From positions 1,679,501-1,743,500 of the forward strand of contig CP047152.1 of assembly GCA_041879295.1 (NCBI GenBank): a stretch of DNA of 64,000 nt, read 5' to 3'. Positions 10,737 to 18,933 of this stretch are shown one piece after another. A model generated the notes under the pieces. That model worked only from the letters and a program-made list of their open reading frames with translations. It did no database searches and had not been told where the DNA came from. The stretch is from Pseudomonas putida. GTDB lineage: Bacteria; Pseudomonadota; Gammaproteobacteria; Pseudomonadales; Pseudomonadaceae. The position numbers and the translations under genes were made by a program. Position 1 is the stretch's first letter; every line of letters begins with the position of its first letter.

Positions 10737-12065
10737 TCAAGCGGCCACCAGCTGATACCCCAGTTTCCGGGCTTTGCGGAGCAAAGCCCGGACCTGCCGG
10801 TCCTGGCTTCTGGTTTCGAACTCCTCAAGACCTTTTTCAACATAAGCCTGCTTCTTGGTTAAAAGGTTGTACACCAGACGTGCCAACTGATGCGCAGTGG
10901 CCTTGATGGCGCAGCTGGTATCCATTCGAGTCAGTCTGGCTCGGTGCGATGCACCAATGAAACCCTTGTCGTTACGGGCATTGGATGCAGCCTGCTTGAG
11001 TGCTTGAGCTGCTCGATTGACTATTTTTGGCCCACCACTTGCCAGTCGATGACCGCCGGAGATTCGAGTAGGGGGAGCCAGTCCCAACCAAGAGCAGAAG
11101 TGCTGTGAGGACGGGAAGCGTGATAGATCTGTACCGATCTCCCCTGCCAGCACTAATGCAGTGTCCACCCCAATGGTTGGAATTGCGGTTAGGTCCACGC
11201 CAAGAACTTTCCACAATGTCTGATGCAGTTCAGTCTGTTGGGCACTGTTTCGGTGCGGGCTCCGTAAAGGCTTATTGGATGGCTCTGGCTTGTTTTGCAG
11301 CACCGGCAACTGCTCTAACGCGGCTTTTATGGCGTCGTCACAATCAGCAATTTGCTGCTCCAGGAAGTCATAGGCAGCCAATTCCTGAGTTAGCGCATGC
11401 AAATGCTCGCGCCGCCAATTGCCATGAAGACTCCGAGCGACAGCCTCCTTGCCTGCCTTGATGCGGCGGTCGGTCAGTTCAGCCAGTTGCACTGGGTCCC
11501 GTTCACCTGCGCAGATGGCTCGCAAAATCTTCATGCCAGTTACGCCGGAAATATCACTGATGACATTGGCCAGCTGGATGTTCATTTGGCTCATGGCCTT
11601 TTGCATCCGGTTCAGCGTCTGCGCCTGGTCTTTCACTTTGGAAGCACGCTGCCTGACCAATGACCGGACGCAGCAGGTCAGATCATCGGGGCGGAATGCG
11701 CCTCTGAGCAGTCCATGAGTCATCAGCTGCCAAATCCACTGGCAATCCAGCACATCTGATTTACGGCCCGTGATTTGCCGAGTTGCTCTGGCATTGACGA
11801 GATAAACCTCAAAACCGCGCTCGCTGAGAATCTCGTAAATTGGAATCCAATAAACCCCCGTGGATTCCATGGCAACGACCTTGATCCCCAGGCTTTCAAG
11901 CCAGTTAGCCATCTTGAGCAGGTCGTCAGTAAAGGACGTGAACGACTGGACGGGATTTTCGTGCCGGGGATCGACCGCCACGAAATGCTCTCGACCACCG
12001 ACATCGATCGCTGCGCAATCGGGATGGACGACGGTAAAGCGTTGCTTGGAAGGCTTGCGCGCCAT
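10737..12065 (-). CDS. IS110-family DEDD transposase
   Basis: 442-aa recombinase. The N-terminal RuvC-like DEDD domain shows AAIDVGGREHFVAVD (first Asp, D21), VAMESTGVYW (Glu) and GRKSDVLDCQW (Asp pair). A coiled-coil middle follows. The C-terminal Tnp domain has IPTIGVDTALVLAGEIG and a serine-containing RLASGGPKIVNRAAQAL, where the nucleophilic serine of the family lies. No frameshift or stop is seen, so it may be active. Start chosen as the ATG giving MARKPSKQRF, preceded by GAGGATTC. Confidence 0.95.
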   Translation of the reverse strand: MARKPSKQRFTVVHPDCAAIDVGGREHFVAVDPRHENPVQSFTSFTDDLLKMANWLESLGIKVVAMESTGVYWIPIYEILSERGFEVYLVNARATRQITGRKSDVLDCQWIWQLMTHGLLRGAFRPDDLTCCVRSLVRQRASKVKDQAQTLNRMQKAMSQMNIQLANVISDISGVTGMKILRAICAGERDPVQLAELTDRRIKAGKEAVARSLHGNWRREHLHALTQELAAYDFLEQQIADCDDAIKAALEQLPVLQNKPEPSNKPLRSPHRNSAQQTELHQTLWKVLGVDLTAIPTIGVDTALVLAGEIGTDLSRFPSSQHFCSWLGLAPPTRISGGHRLASGGPKIVNRAAQALKQAASNARNDKGFIGASHRARLTRMDTSCAIKATAHQLARLVYNLLTKKQAYVEKGLEEFETRSQDRQVRALLRKARKLGYQLVAA

Positions 12066-12268
12066 GATGAATCCTCGCAGGATAAAGGGCGCGCGGGGCA
12101 CACGGTGGCGAAAGGGTTCACTCTCTCATACGTGGTCACAGCTGAATCAGCTGATGCCTACAGGGACTTCACGCCGATACCGTGCGGATCACTCTCCCAC
12201 GCGGGTGTGCGGACACACACCAGTGCTGGCTACGATCTCTGTCCCGCGCACACGAACCCTAACAAAGC
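12066..12268 (-). ncRNA. Candidate bridge-RNA region of the IS110 element
   Basis: Non-coding DNA immediately 5' of the transposase, inside the element. IS110-group elements encode a bridge RNA in the long non-coding end next to the transposase start, with two loops that pair with target and donor DNA. The asymmetric 5' flank fits this arrangement. Several short palindromes are visible, for example CAGCTGAATCAGCTG. The RNA ends and loops are not defined here; this is inference from family knowledge and location. Confidence 0.4.
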
Positions 12269-12310
12269 AAAAGGCGGCTGGCCCTACCGGGCCAACCGCC
12301 TTTTCTTTTT
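12269..12310. terminator. Bidirectional rho-independent terminator in the IS
   Basis: Stem AAAAGGCGG...CCGCCTTTT with inner TGGCCC/GGGCCA pairing, followed by CTTTTTC on the plus strand and by a T-rich tract on the minus strand. It lies between the IS outer end and the candidate bridge-RNA region and could block read-through from flanking genes. Confidence 0.75.
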
Positions 12311-12396
12311 CAAAATGTCAGCGTCGCTGCGGATCTAAAGCCGTACACCTCATGTTTGCTGCGCGACAGCGCAGCCCGGAAGGGCTGGGTGATCTC

Positions 12397-12471
12397 CCAC
12401 AGGGACCCCACGGTATTCAGGCTTGTGGTGGTCCTGTAGCGGCTTTAGCCGCGAAGAGGCCGGTACAGGCG
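12397..12471. repeat. 3' half REP plus inverted REP partner
   Basis: The first bases CCACAGG complete the REP interrupted by the IS. After a spacer ending TTCAGGCTTGTGGTGGTCCTG, a variant REP (GCGGCTTTAGCCGCGAAGAGG) runs in the opposite orientation. The same REP-spacer-REP pattern is intact at 28192-28284. Confidence 0.75.
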
Positions 12472-12479
12472 AAGGCTGT

Positions 12480-13208
12480 CTAGCGGCCGAAGCGCATCGG
12501 CCAGCCCACCACTTTCTTCGTCCGTGGCGTCGCATAGGTGCGCACTTTGGACGTGCTCAAACCCATGCGCACCAGCGATTCGGCAATGGTCACCGCTGCA
12601 CTCACACCATCCACCACCGGCACGCCGGTGCGTTGGCGAATCTGCTCGTCCAGCCCGGCCATGCCGCCACAACCCAGGCAGATCACCTCGGCCTTGTCGT
12701 CACGCACGGCGCGTTCGGCCTGCCCGACAATCGCCTCCACGGCCCGCAGCGGGTCGGCTTCCAGTTCCAGCACCGCCAGCCCGCTGGCTCGCACCGAGGC
12801 ACAGCGGTCATACAGGCCCGAGAGCTTCAGGCGGTCCTCGATCAGTGGCACGGTGCGGTCCAGCGTGGTTACTACGGAATAGGCGTGGCCCAGGTACATT
12901 GCCGTGCTGGCGGCGGCGTCGGTAATGTCCACCACAGGCACGTTGAGCAGTTCCTGCAGGCCTTCGCGGCCATGTTCGCCATAACCGGCCTGGATCACGG
13001 CATCGTAGGGCCCTTCAAAGGCCAGGACCCGGTCCATCACCGCGATGGCCGCCAGGTAGCTCTCGAAGTTGCCCTCCACCGATTCGGCGCCGAACCAGGG
13101 CGTGAGGCCGACGATTTCGGTGCCGGGTGCGGCCACCGCACGGGCCTGCTCGGCAATGGCGTGGGTAATGGCTTCGGTGGTGTTGACGTTGGCGATCAGA
13201 ATACGCAT
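12480..13208 (-). CDS. Asp/Glu/hydantoin racemase family protein
   Basis: 242-aa protein of the hydantoin/allantoin racemase group, cytoplasmic. The N-terminal MRILIANVNTTEAIT and C-terminal segments are family-like. The second catalytic cysteine is in ICLGCGGMAGL (Cys180), but where the usual first cysteine sits (ACFGDPG-like) this protein has AGYGEHG, so residue 75 is Gly. One-base racemisation or another reaction is therefore possible. It follows the NCS1 permease by 16 bases on the same strand, suggesting that uptake of a hydantoin or similar ring compound is coupled to its epimerisation. Confidence 0.85.
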   Translation of the reverse strand: MRILIANVNTTEAITHAIAEQARAVAAPGTEIVGLTPWFGAESVEGNFESYLAAIAVMDRVLAFEGPYDAVIQAGYGEHGREGLQELLNVPVVDITDAAASTAMYLGHAYSVVTTLDRTVPLIEDRLKLSGLYDRCASVRASGLAVLELEADPLRAVEAIVGQAERAVRDDKAEVICLGCGGMAGLDEQIRQRTGVPVVDGVSAAVTIAESLVRMGLSTSKVRTYATPRTKKVVGWPMRFGR

Positions 13209-13224
13209 GGGCAGTCCTCCTTGA

Positions 13225-14757
13225 TTAATGGCCGCTGTGGTCGACGGCGATGCACTCGCCGCTGACGTCGTGGTAGTGGCGGTTACGTGGCGCGATCAGC
13301 AGGTACAGGGCGGCGGCGATGCCGGCACCGATCAGCCAGGAGAACGGCGCGATACCCTGGAAGTTGGGCACCAGGGCCAGCACGATGGCCAGCAGTGCGG
13401 CCGGCACGAAGGCGGCCACGGCGCGCAGGTTGATGCCCTTGCTGTAGTGATAGGCACCGGCCGGGTGCTCGGTATACAGCTCTGGCACGTTGATGCAGCC
13501 TTTGCGCAGCAACCAGTAGTCGGACATGATCACGCCGTACAGCGGGCCGAGCAGGGCGCCCAGGCCCGACAGGAAGTACACGATCACCAGCGGGCTGTTG
13601 TACAGGTTCCACGGCAGGATCAGCACCGCCAGGGTGGCACTGATCAGCCCGGCACGGCGGAAGTTCAGGTGGCGCGGCGCCAGGTTGCTGAGTACGAAGG
13701 CCGGGGCGACGAAGTTGGCCATGATGTTCACCGCCACGGTGACGATCAGGAAGGCCAGGCAGCCGAGCACCAGGAATGGCGTGCTGGGTATGGCGGCGAC
13801 GATCTGCGTCGGGCTGTCGATGATGTGGCCGTTGATCTGGAACTGCGCGCCGCACAGCACCACGGTGATCACGGCGAACACCAGGATGTTCACCGGCAGG
13901 CCCCAGAAGTTGCCGACGCGGATGGTCTTGCGGCAAGGCGAGGAGCGGGCGAAGTCACAGAAGTTCAGCACCAGGGTGCCGTAGATCGCCAGCCACAGTG
14001 CGCCGCCGGCAAAGATGTTGCGCCACATCTCGTAGCCGGTCAGCGGGGTAGCCACCGACCAGGCAATGCGCGCGTCGGCCTTGAAGTACATGAACACCGC
14101 CAGGGCGGCGACGGTCAGCAGGATCACCGGCCCGGCAAAGGCCTCGTAACGGCGCACCATCTCCATGCCGTAGGCCAGGATCACCAGTTGTACCAGCCAG
14201 ATCGACACGAAACACACCCAGCCCAGGCTCGACAGGCCGAGGATGCTGTCGTGGTCGTAGGCTGCCAGTTGCGGCCACACGGCGGTGAGCAGCACCCGCA
14301 GCACCACCGATGCCAGGTAGGTCTGGATGCCGAACCAGGCGATGGCGATGACGGCACGGATCAGCGCCGGTATCTGCGCGCCGTGGATGCCGAAGGCAAT
14401 GCGGCTGATGACTGGAAACGGCACCCCGGTTTTTTGACCCATGTAACCCGACAGGTTCATGAAGAAGTACACCAGTGCCGCGCCGATGGCCAGCGACAAC
14501 AGAATTTGCCAGCCACCCAGGCCGAGGGCGAACAAGCCCATGGCGAACGAATAGTTGGCGATATTGTGCACATCGTTTGTCCACAGCGCGAAGATGCTGT
14601 AGCCGCCCCAGCGACGGCCTTCCATTCGGGTTGGCGCCAGGTCGCGGTTATGCAGGCGCGGGCTGAGAACAAGGTCCGGCTGGTGACCGGCAAGCGTGGA
14701 ACTCGGGTGTGTGCTGGCGACGGATTGTTCAGGGGCAAGGTCGAGGCTGCTACTCAT
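13225..14757 (-). CDS. NCS1 family nucleobase/hydantoin permease
   Basis: 510-aa inner-membrane protein with about 12 hydrophobic segments, of the nucleobase:cation symporter-1 family (cytosine, uracil, allantoin and hydantoin permeases). The N-terminal LAPTRMEGRRWGGYSIFALW and the NVHNIANYSFA-like TNDVHNIANYSFAMGLF region are typical. The start giving MSSSLDLAPEQ (ATG, 14757) follows GGAG; longer starts add a segment unlike the family. Its substrate cannot be read from sequence, but the downstream racemase points to a hydantoin, allantoin or uracil-like ring. Confidence 0.9.
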   Translation of the reverse strand: MSSSLDLAPEQSVASTHPSSTLAGHQPDLVLSPRLHNRDLAPTRMEGRRWGGYSIFALWTNDVHNIANYSFAMGLFALGLGGWQILLSLAIGAALVYFFMNLSGYMGQKTGVPFPVISRIAFGIHGAQIPALIRAVIAIAWFGIQTYLASVVLRVLLTAVWPQLAAYDHDSILGLSSLGWVCFVSIWLVQLVILAYGMEMVRRYEAFAGPVILLTVAALAVFMYFKADARIAWSVATPLTGYEMWRNIFAGGALWLAIYGTLVLNFCDFARSSPCRKTIRVGNFWGLPVNILVFAVITVVLCGAQFQINGHIIDSPTQIVAAIPSTPFLVLGCLAFLIVTVAVNIMANFVAPAFVLSNLAPRHLNFRRAGLISATLAVLILPWNLYNSPLVIVYFLSGLGALLGPLYGVIMSDYWLLRKGCINVPELYTEHPAGAYHYSKGINLRAVAAFVPAALLAIVLALVPNFQGIAPFSWLIGAGIAAALYLLIAPRNRHYHDVSGECIAVDHSGH

Positions 14758-14912
14758 TCCGGCGGGCTCCTGATGCACATGGACTGCGATGAGCGGGCAT
14801 GCGCACGGGCTCGCCATCTCGTCGGTGCAGCGTTGGCATCACAGGGTTATGGGCGCGGCGGCCGACATTGGGTCGGCGTCGCGGATTCTTGTGTATCTAT
14901 GTTTTGTTTAAG

Positions 14913-14922
14913 TTGTATACAA
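14913..14922. promoter_or_regulatory. TTGTATACAA palindrome (candidate GclR operator)
   Basis: Perfect 10-base palindrome 156 bases before the NCS1 permease start. It matches GT-N2-AC-type operators of FadR-class GntR regulators and recurs at gcl, the GlcG-like gene, puuE, hiuH and gclR. Confidence 0.55.
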
Positions 14923-15035
14923 AACACGAACACACAAAAGCGAGTTCCATGCCAAGGGAAGCGCAGGTTTCAATAGGTGATCATTTCGAACTTATCTTGT
15001 TCAAAGGTAAGTTAATGAAATACAGAGAATATAAG

Positions 15036-15051
15036 TTGACCAAATGAACAA
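15036..15051. promoter_or_regulatory. RutR-like box
   Basis: TTGACCAAATGAACAA matches 12 of 14 fixed positions of the E. coli RutR consensus TTGACCANNTGGTCAA. It lies upstream of the NCS1 permease, 42 bases from a second box in the opposite sense. Confidence 0.5.
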
Positions 15052-15077
15052 GTTATATTTTTTGAAAGATTGATTAG

Positions 15078-15093
15078 TTGATCATTTGGTCAA
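15078..15093. promoter_or_regulatory. RutR-like box
   Basis: TTGATCATTTGGTCAA matches 13 of 14 fixed positions of the RutR consensus. With the box at 15036 it forms an inverted pair four helical turns apart, suited to binding two dimers. Confidence 0.6.
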
Positions 15094-15173
15094 AATAACG
15101 GGTGGAAAGTGTGTAACGAATTGGGGCGCCACTGAAGAAAGTGCACACAAAAATGGCACCTATGGTTACGTTT

Positions 15174-15183
15174 TTGTGTACAA
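15174..15183. promoter_or_regulatory. TTGTGTACAA (candidate GclR operator)
   Basis: One-base variant of the TTGTATACAA palindrome, embedded in T/A runs. It is the second such site upstream of the NCS1 operon and is identical to those at 37345 and 41506. Confidence 0.5.
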
Positions 15184-15205
15184 AAAATAGTCAGCTTTTC
15201 CTGTG

Positions 15206-15241
15206 CTGGCCTCTTCGCGGGCACGCCTGCGAGGAGGCCAG
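15206..15241. terminator. REP-derived hairpin after the lrp-type gene
   Basis: CTGGCCTC...GAGGCCAG stem enclosing a GCGGGCACGCCTGC stem. It lies 12 bases beyond the stop of the minus-strand Lrp family gene and may end its transcript or stabilise its 3' end. Confidence 0.5.
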
Positions 15242-15253
15242 TACAGGGGCCAA

Positions 15254-15691
15254 TCAATCCATTGGCGGCAACCGCCGCTTGACCGGGGTCTTCTTGATGA
15301 TCGCGGTATTGGTCTCAGCCAGCACATTCATGAGGTCGAGCAGCGTGTCCAGCTGCTCCATCGAGCGCACATGCAGTCGGGCGACGAAGCAGTCTTCGCC
15401 AATGACCTTGTCGCATTCGGTGAACTCAGGGATGGCAATGATCTGGCGCTCCACTTCTTGCAGCTTCCCCGGTAGCGGACGGATGCGCACGATCGCCTGC
15501 AACTGGTAGCCAAAGGCGCGCGGGTCGACCTCCACGGTGTAGCCGCGCAGCACGCCACGCTCTTCCAGCCGGCGCAGGCGCTCGCTGACGCTGGGTGCGG
15601 ACAGCCCGCTGACCTGCGCCAGCGCCTTGAGCGAGCGGCGCGAGTCCTCCATCAGTGCGTTGATCAATAATTGGTCAATGGCATCGGTCAT
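15254..15691 (-). CDS. Lrp/AsnC family transcriptional regulator
   Basis: 145-aa regulator with an N-terminal winged helix-turn-helix (residues about 5-60, LSAPSVSERLRRLEERGVL as recognition helix) and a C-terminal RAM domain that senses amino acids and forms oligomers. Start taken as ATG 15691, five bases after GAGG; a GTG two codons earlier is possible. It reads toward the NCS1 promoter region and away from the divergent EamA exporter, 133 bases distant. That layout suggests control of the exporter gene, its own gene, or both. The effector is unknown. Confidence 0.92.
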   Translation of the reverse strand: MTDAIDQLLINALMEDSRRSLKALAQVSGLSAPSVSERLRRLEERGVLRGYTVEVDPRAFGYQLQAIVRIRPLPGKLQEVERQIIAIPEFTECDKVIGEDCFVARLHVRSMEQLDTLLDLMNVLAETNTAIIKKTPVKRRLPPMD

Positions 15692-15824
15692 GCTCACCTC
15701 ATCAGGTAATTCGTGTTATTTGCCTTGATAGTAAAGGCAGACCCACGAATATGCCTTGGTTATCCGCTGGATGGCCAGCCTGCAGCCTTTGCATACTGTT
15801 GCCATTATCAAAGGGAGGTTTGAG

Positions 15825-16748
15825 ATGGACAGTTCATTGCGCCGTGGCTCGCTGGAGATGGTCGCCGCCATGCTGATTTCCGGGACCATTGGCTGGTTCG
15901 TGCTGGTGTCCGGCCAGCCGGTGCTGGATGTGGTGTTCTGGCGCTGCGTGTTCGGTGCCGTGACCTTGCTGGCGATTTGCGCCGCGTTTGGCTTTCTGCG
16001 CCCAGGTGTAATCAGCCGCACGGCATTTTTGCTGGCGATTGCCAGTGGGGTGGCCATTGTCGGCAACTGGCTGCTTTTGTTTGCCTCGTACGCGCGGGCG
16101 TCGATTGCCATCGGCACGGCGGTTTACAACGTGCAGCCATTCATTCTGGTGGGGCTGGCGGCGCTGTTTCTGGGCGAAAAGATCACCTTGGCCAAGGTGA
16201 CCTGGCTGAGTGTGGCGTTCCTAGGCATGCTGGCCATCGTCAGTGCCCATGGCGCTGGGCAAAGTAATGGCGAGGACTATCTGCTGGGGGTTGCCCTGGC
16301 GCTGGGGGCGGCATTCCTGTATGCAATCGCGGCGTTGATCATCAAGCGCCTGAGTGGCACGCCCCCGCACCTGATAGCGCTGATTCAGGTAACCACGGGT
16401 GTATTGCTGCTGGCGCCGTGGGTCACGCTTGGCGGGTTGCCGGTTGAAATGCCGGCGTTGGCCAGCTTGTTGACACTGGGGATGGTGCACACCGGCCTGA
16501 TGTATGTGCTGTTGTACAGCGCCATCCAGCGTTTGCCCACGGCGTTGACCGGTGCGCTGTCGTTCATTTACCCGATTGCGGCAATTCTGGTGGACTGGGT
16601 GGCGTTCGGGCACCGCCTGGCGCCGCTGCAGTGGCTGGGGGTGGGGTTGATCCTGCTGGCGGCGGCGGGGATGCAGCAGGGGTGGTGGTTCCGCTCGGCG
16701 CGGCATCCTGTAGGCGCGGGTTTACCCGCGAAGAGGCCCGCAAGGTAG
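15825..16748 (+). CDS. EamA family (DMT) transporter
   Basis: 307-aa inner-membrane protein with ten hydrophobic helices in two EamA repeats, of the drug/metabolite transporter superfamily. Such proteins often export amino acids or other metabolites. ATG 15825 follows a strong AAGGGAGG. It is divergent from the Lrp family gene, a common pairing for amino-acid exporters. The last 12 residues ([12 protein letters not shown]) are encoded by a REP sequence, an unusual C-terminal extension. Confidence 0.88.
   Translation: MDSSLRRGSLEMVAAMLISGTIGWFVLVSGQPVLDVVFWRCVFGAVTLLAICAAFGFLRPGVISRTAFLLAIASGVAIVGNWLLLFASYARASIAIGTAVYNVQPFILVGLAALFLGEKITLAKVTWLSVAFLGMLAIVSAHGAGQSNGEDYLLGVALALGAAFLYAIAALIIKRLSGTPPHLIALIQVTTGVLLLAPWVTLGGLPVEMPALASLLTLGMVHTGLMYVLLYSAIQRLPTALTGALSFIYPIAAILVDWVAFGHRLAPLQWLGVGLILLAAAGMQQGWWFRSARHPVGAGLPAKRPAR
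16707..16739. repeat. REP forming the 3' end of the EamA gene
   Basis: CCTGTAGGCGCGGGTTTACC then CGCGAAGAGGCCC matches the window's REP type. It is translated as part of the EamA protein and stops 10 bases before the next start. Confidence 0.8.
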
Positions 16749-16749
16749 A

Positions 16750-17706
16750 ATGCCGCTTTTTGCCAGCCTGCGATCCGCCATGACCTCGCCCATCGACACC
16801 CTTGAGCAACACCTGCTTGCCGCCCTTGACCCTGCCCCACAGGAAACCCGCCGCCTGTTTCACGGTCGCGGCCGCTGCTGGCCGGGCCTGGAGCAGGTCA
16901 CCGTCGACTGGCTGCAGGGCGTGCTGTCGGTCGCCTTGTTCCGTGAGCCGGCCGAGGGCCAGCTGGCCGAACTGGAAACCATGCTGCGCAGCTTGGCCGA
17001 GCGCCCGCAGTGGACCGGTCAGGCAGTCATCATCCAGCACCGCTACCTGCCCGACAGCCCGGGCCAATGGCTGCTGGGCGAGCCGTGCCAGCAACGCGAA
17101 GTGATCGAGGACGGCCTGACCTACCTGCTGGATTTGGGCGTGCGGCAAAACAATGGCCTGTTCCTCGACATGCGCTATGGCCGCCGCTGGGTGCGCGAGC
17201 AGGCCGCGGGCAAGCGCGTGCTGAACCTTTTTGCTTATACCTGCGGCTTTTCCGTGGCAGCGATTGCCGGTGGTGCCGAGCAGGTGGTGAACCTGGACAT
17301 GGCCAAATCGGCCCTGTCGCGAGGCCGGGACAATCACCGCCTCAATGGCCACGATGCATCACGGGTGGCGTACCTGGGGCATGAACTGTTCAAGTCGTGG
17401 GGCAAGGTGCGCAAGTACGGGCCTTATGACCTGATCATCATCGACCCGCCTACCTTCCAGCGTGGCAGCTTTGTGCTGACCCAGGATTACGCAAAGATCT
17501 TGCGGCGTTTGCCTGAGTTGTTGAGCGAAGGCGGGACGGTGCTGGCGTGTGTCAACGACCCGGGGATCGGGTCTGAGTTTCTGATCGAAGGCATGGCAGC
17601 GCAGGCGCCTTCGCTGGCTTATGTCGAGCGTCTGGAAAACCCGCCGGAGTTTCCGGACGTTGACCCGGCGGGGGGGCTGAAGGCCTTGGTGTTCCGCCGG
17701 GTTTGA
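16750..17706 (+). CDS. Class I SAM-dependent methyltransferase (RlmK/RlmI-like C-terminal fold)
   Basis: Up to 318 aa; the ATG at 16780 (MTSPIDTLEQ) is an alternative start and may be the real one. The SAM-binding motif I is in VLNLFAYTCGFSVAAIAGGA, followed by VVNLDMAKSALSRGRDNHRL and the catalytic-type IIIDPPTFQRGSF. This resembles 23S rRNA m5C/m7G methyltransferases of the RlmI/RlmK class, without the PUA domain. Its RNA target is not known. It lies two bases after the EamA stop. Confidence 0.85.
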   Translation: MPLFASLRSAMTSPIDTLEQHLLAALDPAPQETRRLFHGRGRCWPGLEQVTVDWLQGVLSVALFREPAEGQLAELETMLRSLAERPQWTGQAVIIQHRYLPDSPGQWLLGEPCQQREVIEDGLTYLLDLGVRQNNGLFLDMRYGRRWVREQAAGKRVLNLFAYTCGFSVAAIAGGAEQVVNLDMAKSALSRGRDNHRLNGHDASRVAYLGHELFKSWGKVRKYGPYDLIIIDPPTFQRGSFVLTQDYAKILRRLPELLSEGGTVLACVNDPGIGSEFLIEGMAAQAPSLAYVERLENPPEFPDVDPAGGLKALVFRRV

Positions 17707-17719
17707 TGTTGCTTGTGCG

Positions 17720-18718
17720 TTACTGACCGGTATAGATCTGGTCAAACACCCCACCATCATTGAAGTGGGTCTTCTGCACGGTACGCCAGTCACCGAAGGT
17801 TTTCTCCACCGACAGGAAGTCCACTTTCGGGAAGCGGTCGGTGTACTTGGCCAGTACCGTTGCATCACGCGGGCGCAGGTAGTTGTTGGCGGCGATCTCC
17901 TGGGCTGCTGGTGACCACAGGTACTTCAGGTATTCCTCGGCCACGGCCTGGGTCCCCTTCCTGGCCACCACCTTGTCGACCACCGTCACCGGAGGCTCGG
18001 CTTCGGCCGATACGCTTGGGTAGACCACTTCGAACTGGTCGCGGCCAAACTCGCGGGCGATCATCTCGGCTTCGTTCTCGAAGGTGACCAGCACGTCACC
18101 GATCTGGTTGGTCATGAACGTGGTGGTGGCGGCACGGCCACCGGTGTCCAGCACGGGTGCCTGCTTGAACAGCTTGCCGACGAAGTCGCGGGCTTTGCTT
18201 TCATCGCCGCCTTGCTTGAGTACGTAGCCCCAGGCCGACAGGTAGGTATAGCGGCCATTACCCGAGGTTTTCGGGTTGGGTACGATCACCTGCACACCGT
18301 CCTTGAGCAGGTCGGGCCAGTCTTTCAGGGCTTTCGGGTTGCCCTTGCGCACGATGAACACAGTGGCCGAGGTGAATGGCGCGCTGTTGTTCGGCAGGCG
18401 GGTTACCCAGTTGTCGGGCACCAGCTTGCCCTTGTCTGCCAGGGCGTTGATGTCGGTGGCCATGTTCATGGTGATGACATCGGCCGGCAGACCATCGATC
18501 ACCGCACGCGCCTGCTTGCTCGAGCCGCCGAAGGACATCTGCACGTTGACCTTCTCGTTGTGTTCGGCTTCCCAGTGCTTCTGGAAGGCCGGGTTGTAGT
18601 CCTTGTAGAAGTCGCGCATCACGTCGTAGGAAACGTTGAGCAGGGTGGGGGCGGCCTGGGCGAGGTTACCCAAGGCCAGGCCTGCGGCGAGCAGCGAGGC
18701 GGTGAAGAGCTTTTTCAC
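17720..18718 (-). CDS. sbp: Sulfate/thiosulfate ABC transporter periplasmic binding protein
   Basis: 332-aa protein with a cleavable signal peptide ending NLAQAA. The mature part has the sulfate-binding family segments LLNVSYDVMRDFYKDYNPAF, SFGGSSKQARAVIDGL and ADVITMNMATDI, with conserved Ser/Gly that coordinate the oxyanion. It is an orphan here: no cysT, cysW or cysA follows, so it probably serves permeases encoded elsewhere and supports growth under sulfur limitation. The gene is convergent with the methyltransferase, 13 bases apart. Confidence 0.92.
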   Translation of the reverse strand: MKKLFTASLLAAGLALGNLAQAAPTLLNVSYDVMRDFYKDYNPAFQKHWEAEHNEKVNVQMSFGGSSKQARAVIDGLPADVITMNMATDINALADKGKLVPDNWVTRLPNNSAPFTSATVFIVRKGNPKALKDWPDLLKDGVQVIVPNPKTSGNGRYTYLSAWGYVLKQGGDESKARDFVGKLFKQAPVLDTGGRAATTTFMTNQIGDVLVTFENEAEMIAREFGRDQFEVVYPSVSAEAEPPVTVVDKVVARKGTQAVAEEYLKYLWSPAAQEIAANNYLRPRDATVLAKYTDRFPKVDFLSVEKTFGDWRTVQKTHFNDGGVFDQIYTGQ

Positions 18719-18827
18719 GATGCTTCCTTGTTCTTGAAGGGTGTTGGGGCAGATTGCCAGCGACTATAGCGGGTGGCTTTATACGGGTTAAAGAACAAAA
18801 AATGCTTTGGTTATGCTTCTGCCCGTA

Positions 18828-18929
18828 CCGGCCTCTTCGCGGGCATGCCCGCTCCCAGGCACGGTGTAATGCTCGGGCCTGTGGTAATCCTGTGGGAGCG
18901 GGCGCGCCCGCGAAAGGGCCTGTACAGGC
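18828..18929. repeat. Inverted REP pair
   Basis: Two REPs in opposite orientation, CCGGCCTCTTCGCGGGCATG first and a GTGGGAGCGGGCGCGCCCGCG copy second, with a spacer ending GGGCCTGTGGTAATCC. They sit between the sbp promoter and the 3' end of the ion channel gene. Confidence 0.85.
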
Positions 18930-18933
18930 ACCG

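Larger units (their letters stand above)
10697..12396 (-). mobile_element. IS110-family insertion sequence in a REP
   Basis: An element of about 1.7 kb bounded by a shared CTC (10697-10699 and 12394-12396). Joining the flanks at CTC restores an uninterrupted REP, GCCCGCTCCCACAGG, followed by a second inverted REP near 12431-12471. No long terminal inverted repeats or long target duplications are seen, as expected for this family. The transposase lies close to one end (37 bases of 3' flank) with about 330 bases of 5' non-coding DNA on the other. The ends are inferred from the REP reconstruction. Confidence 0.75.
14758..15253. other. AT-rich regulatory region between the NCS1 operon and lrp-type gene
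   Basis: A 496-base stretch without a supported gene, clearly more AT-rich than its surroundings between 14890 and 15190. It holds two TTGTRTACAA palindromes and two RutR-like boxes (listed separately) plus a REP-like hairpin at 15206-15241. It is the promoter region of the permease-racemase operon. The opposite gene ends here, so all signals probably serve the operon on the minus strand. Confidence 0.7.
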
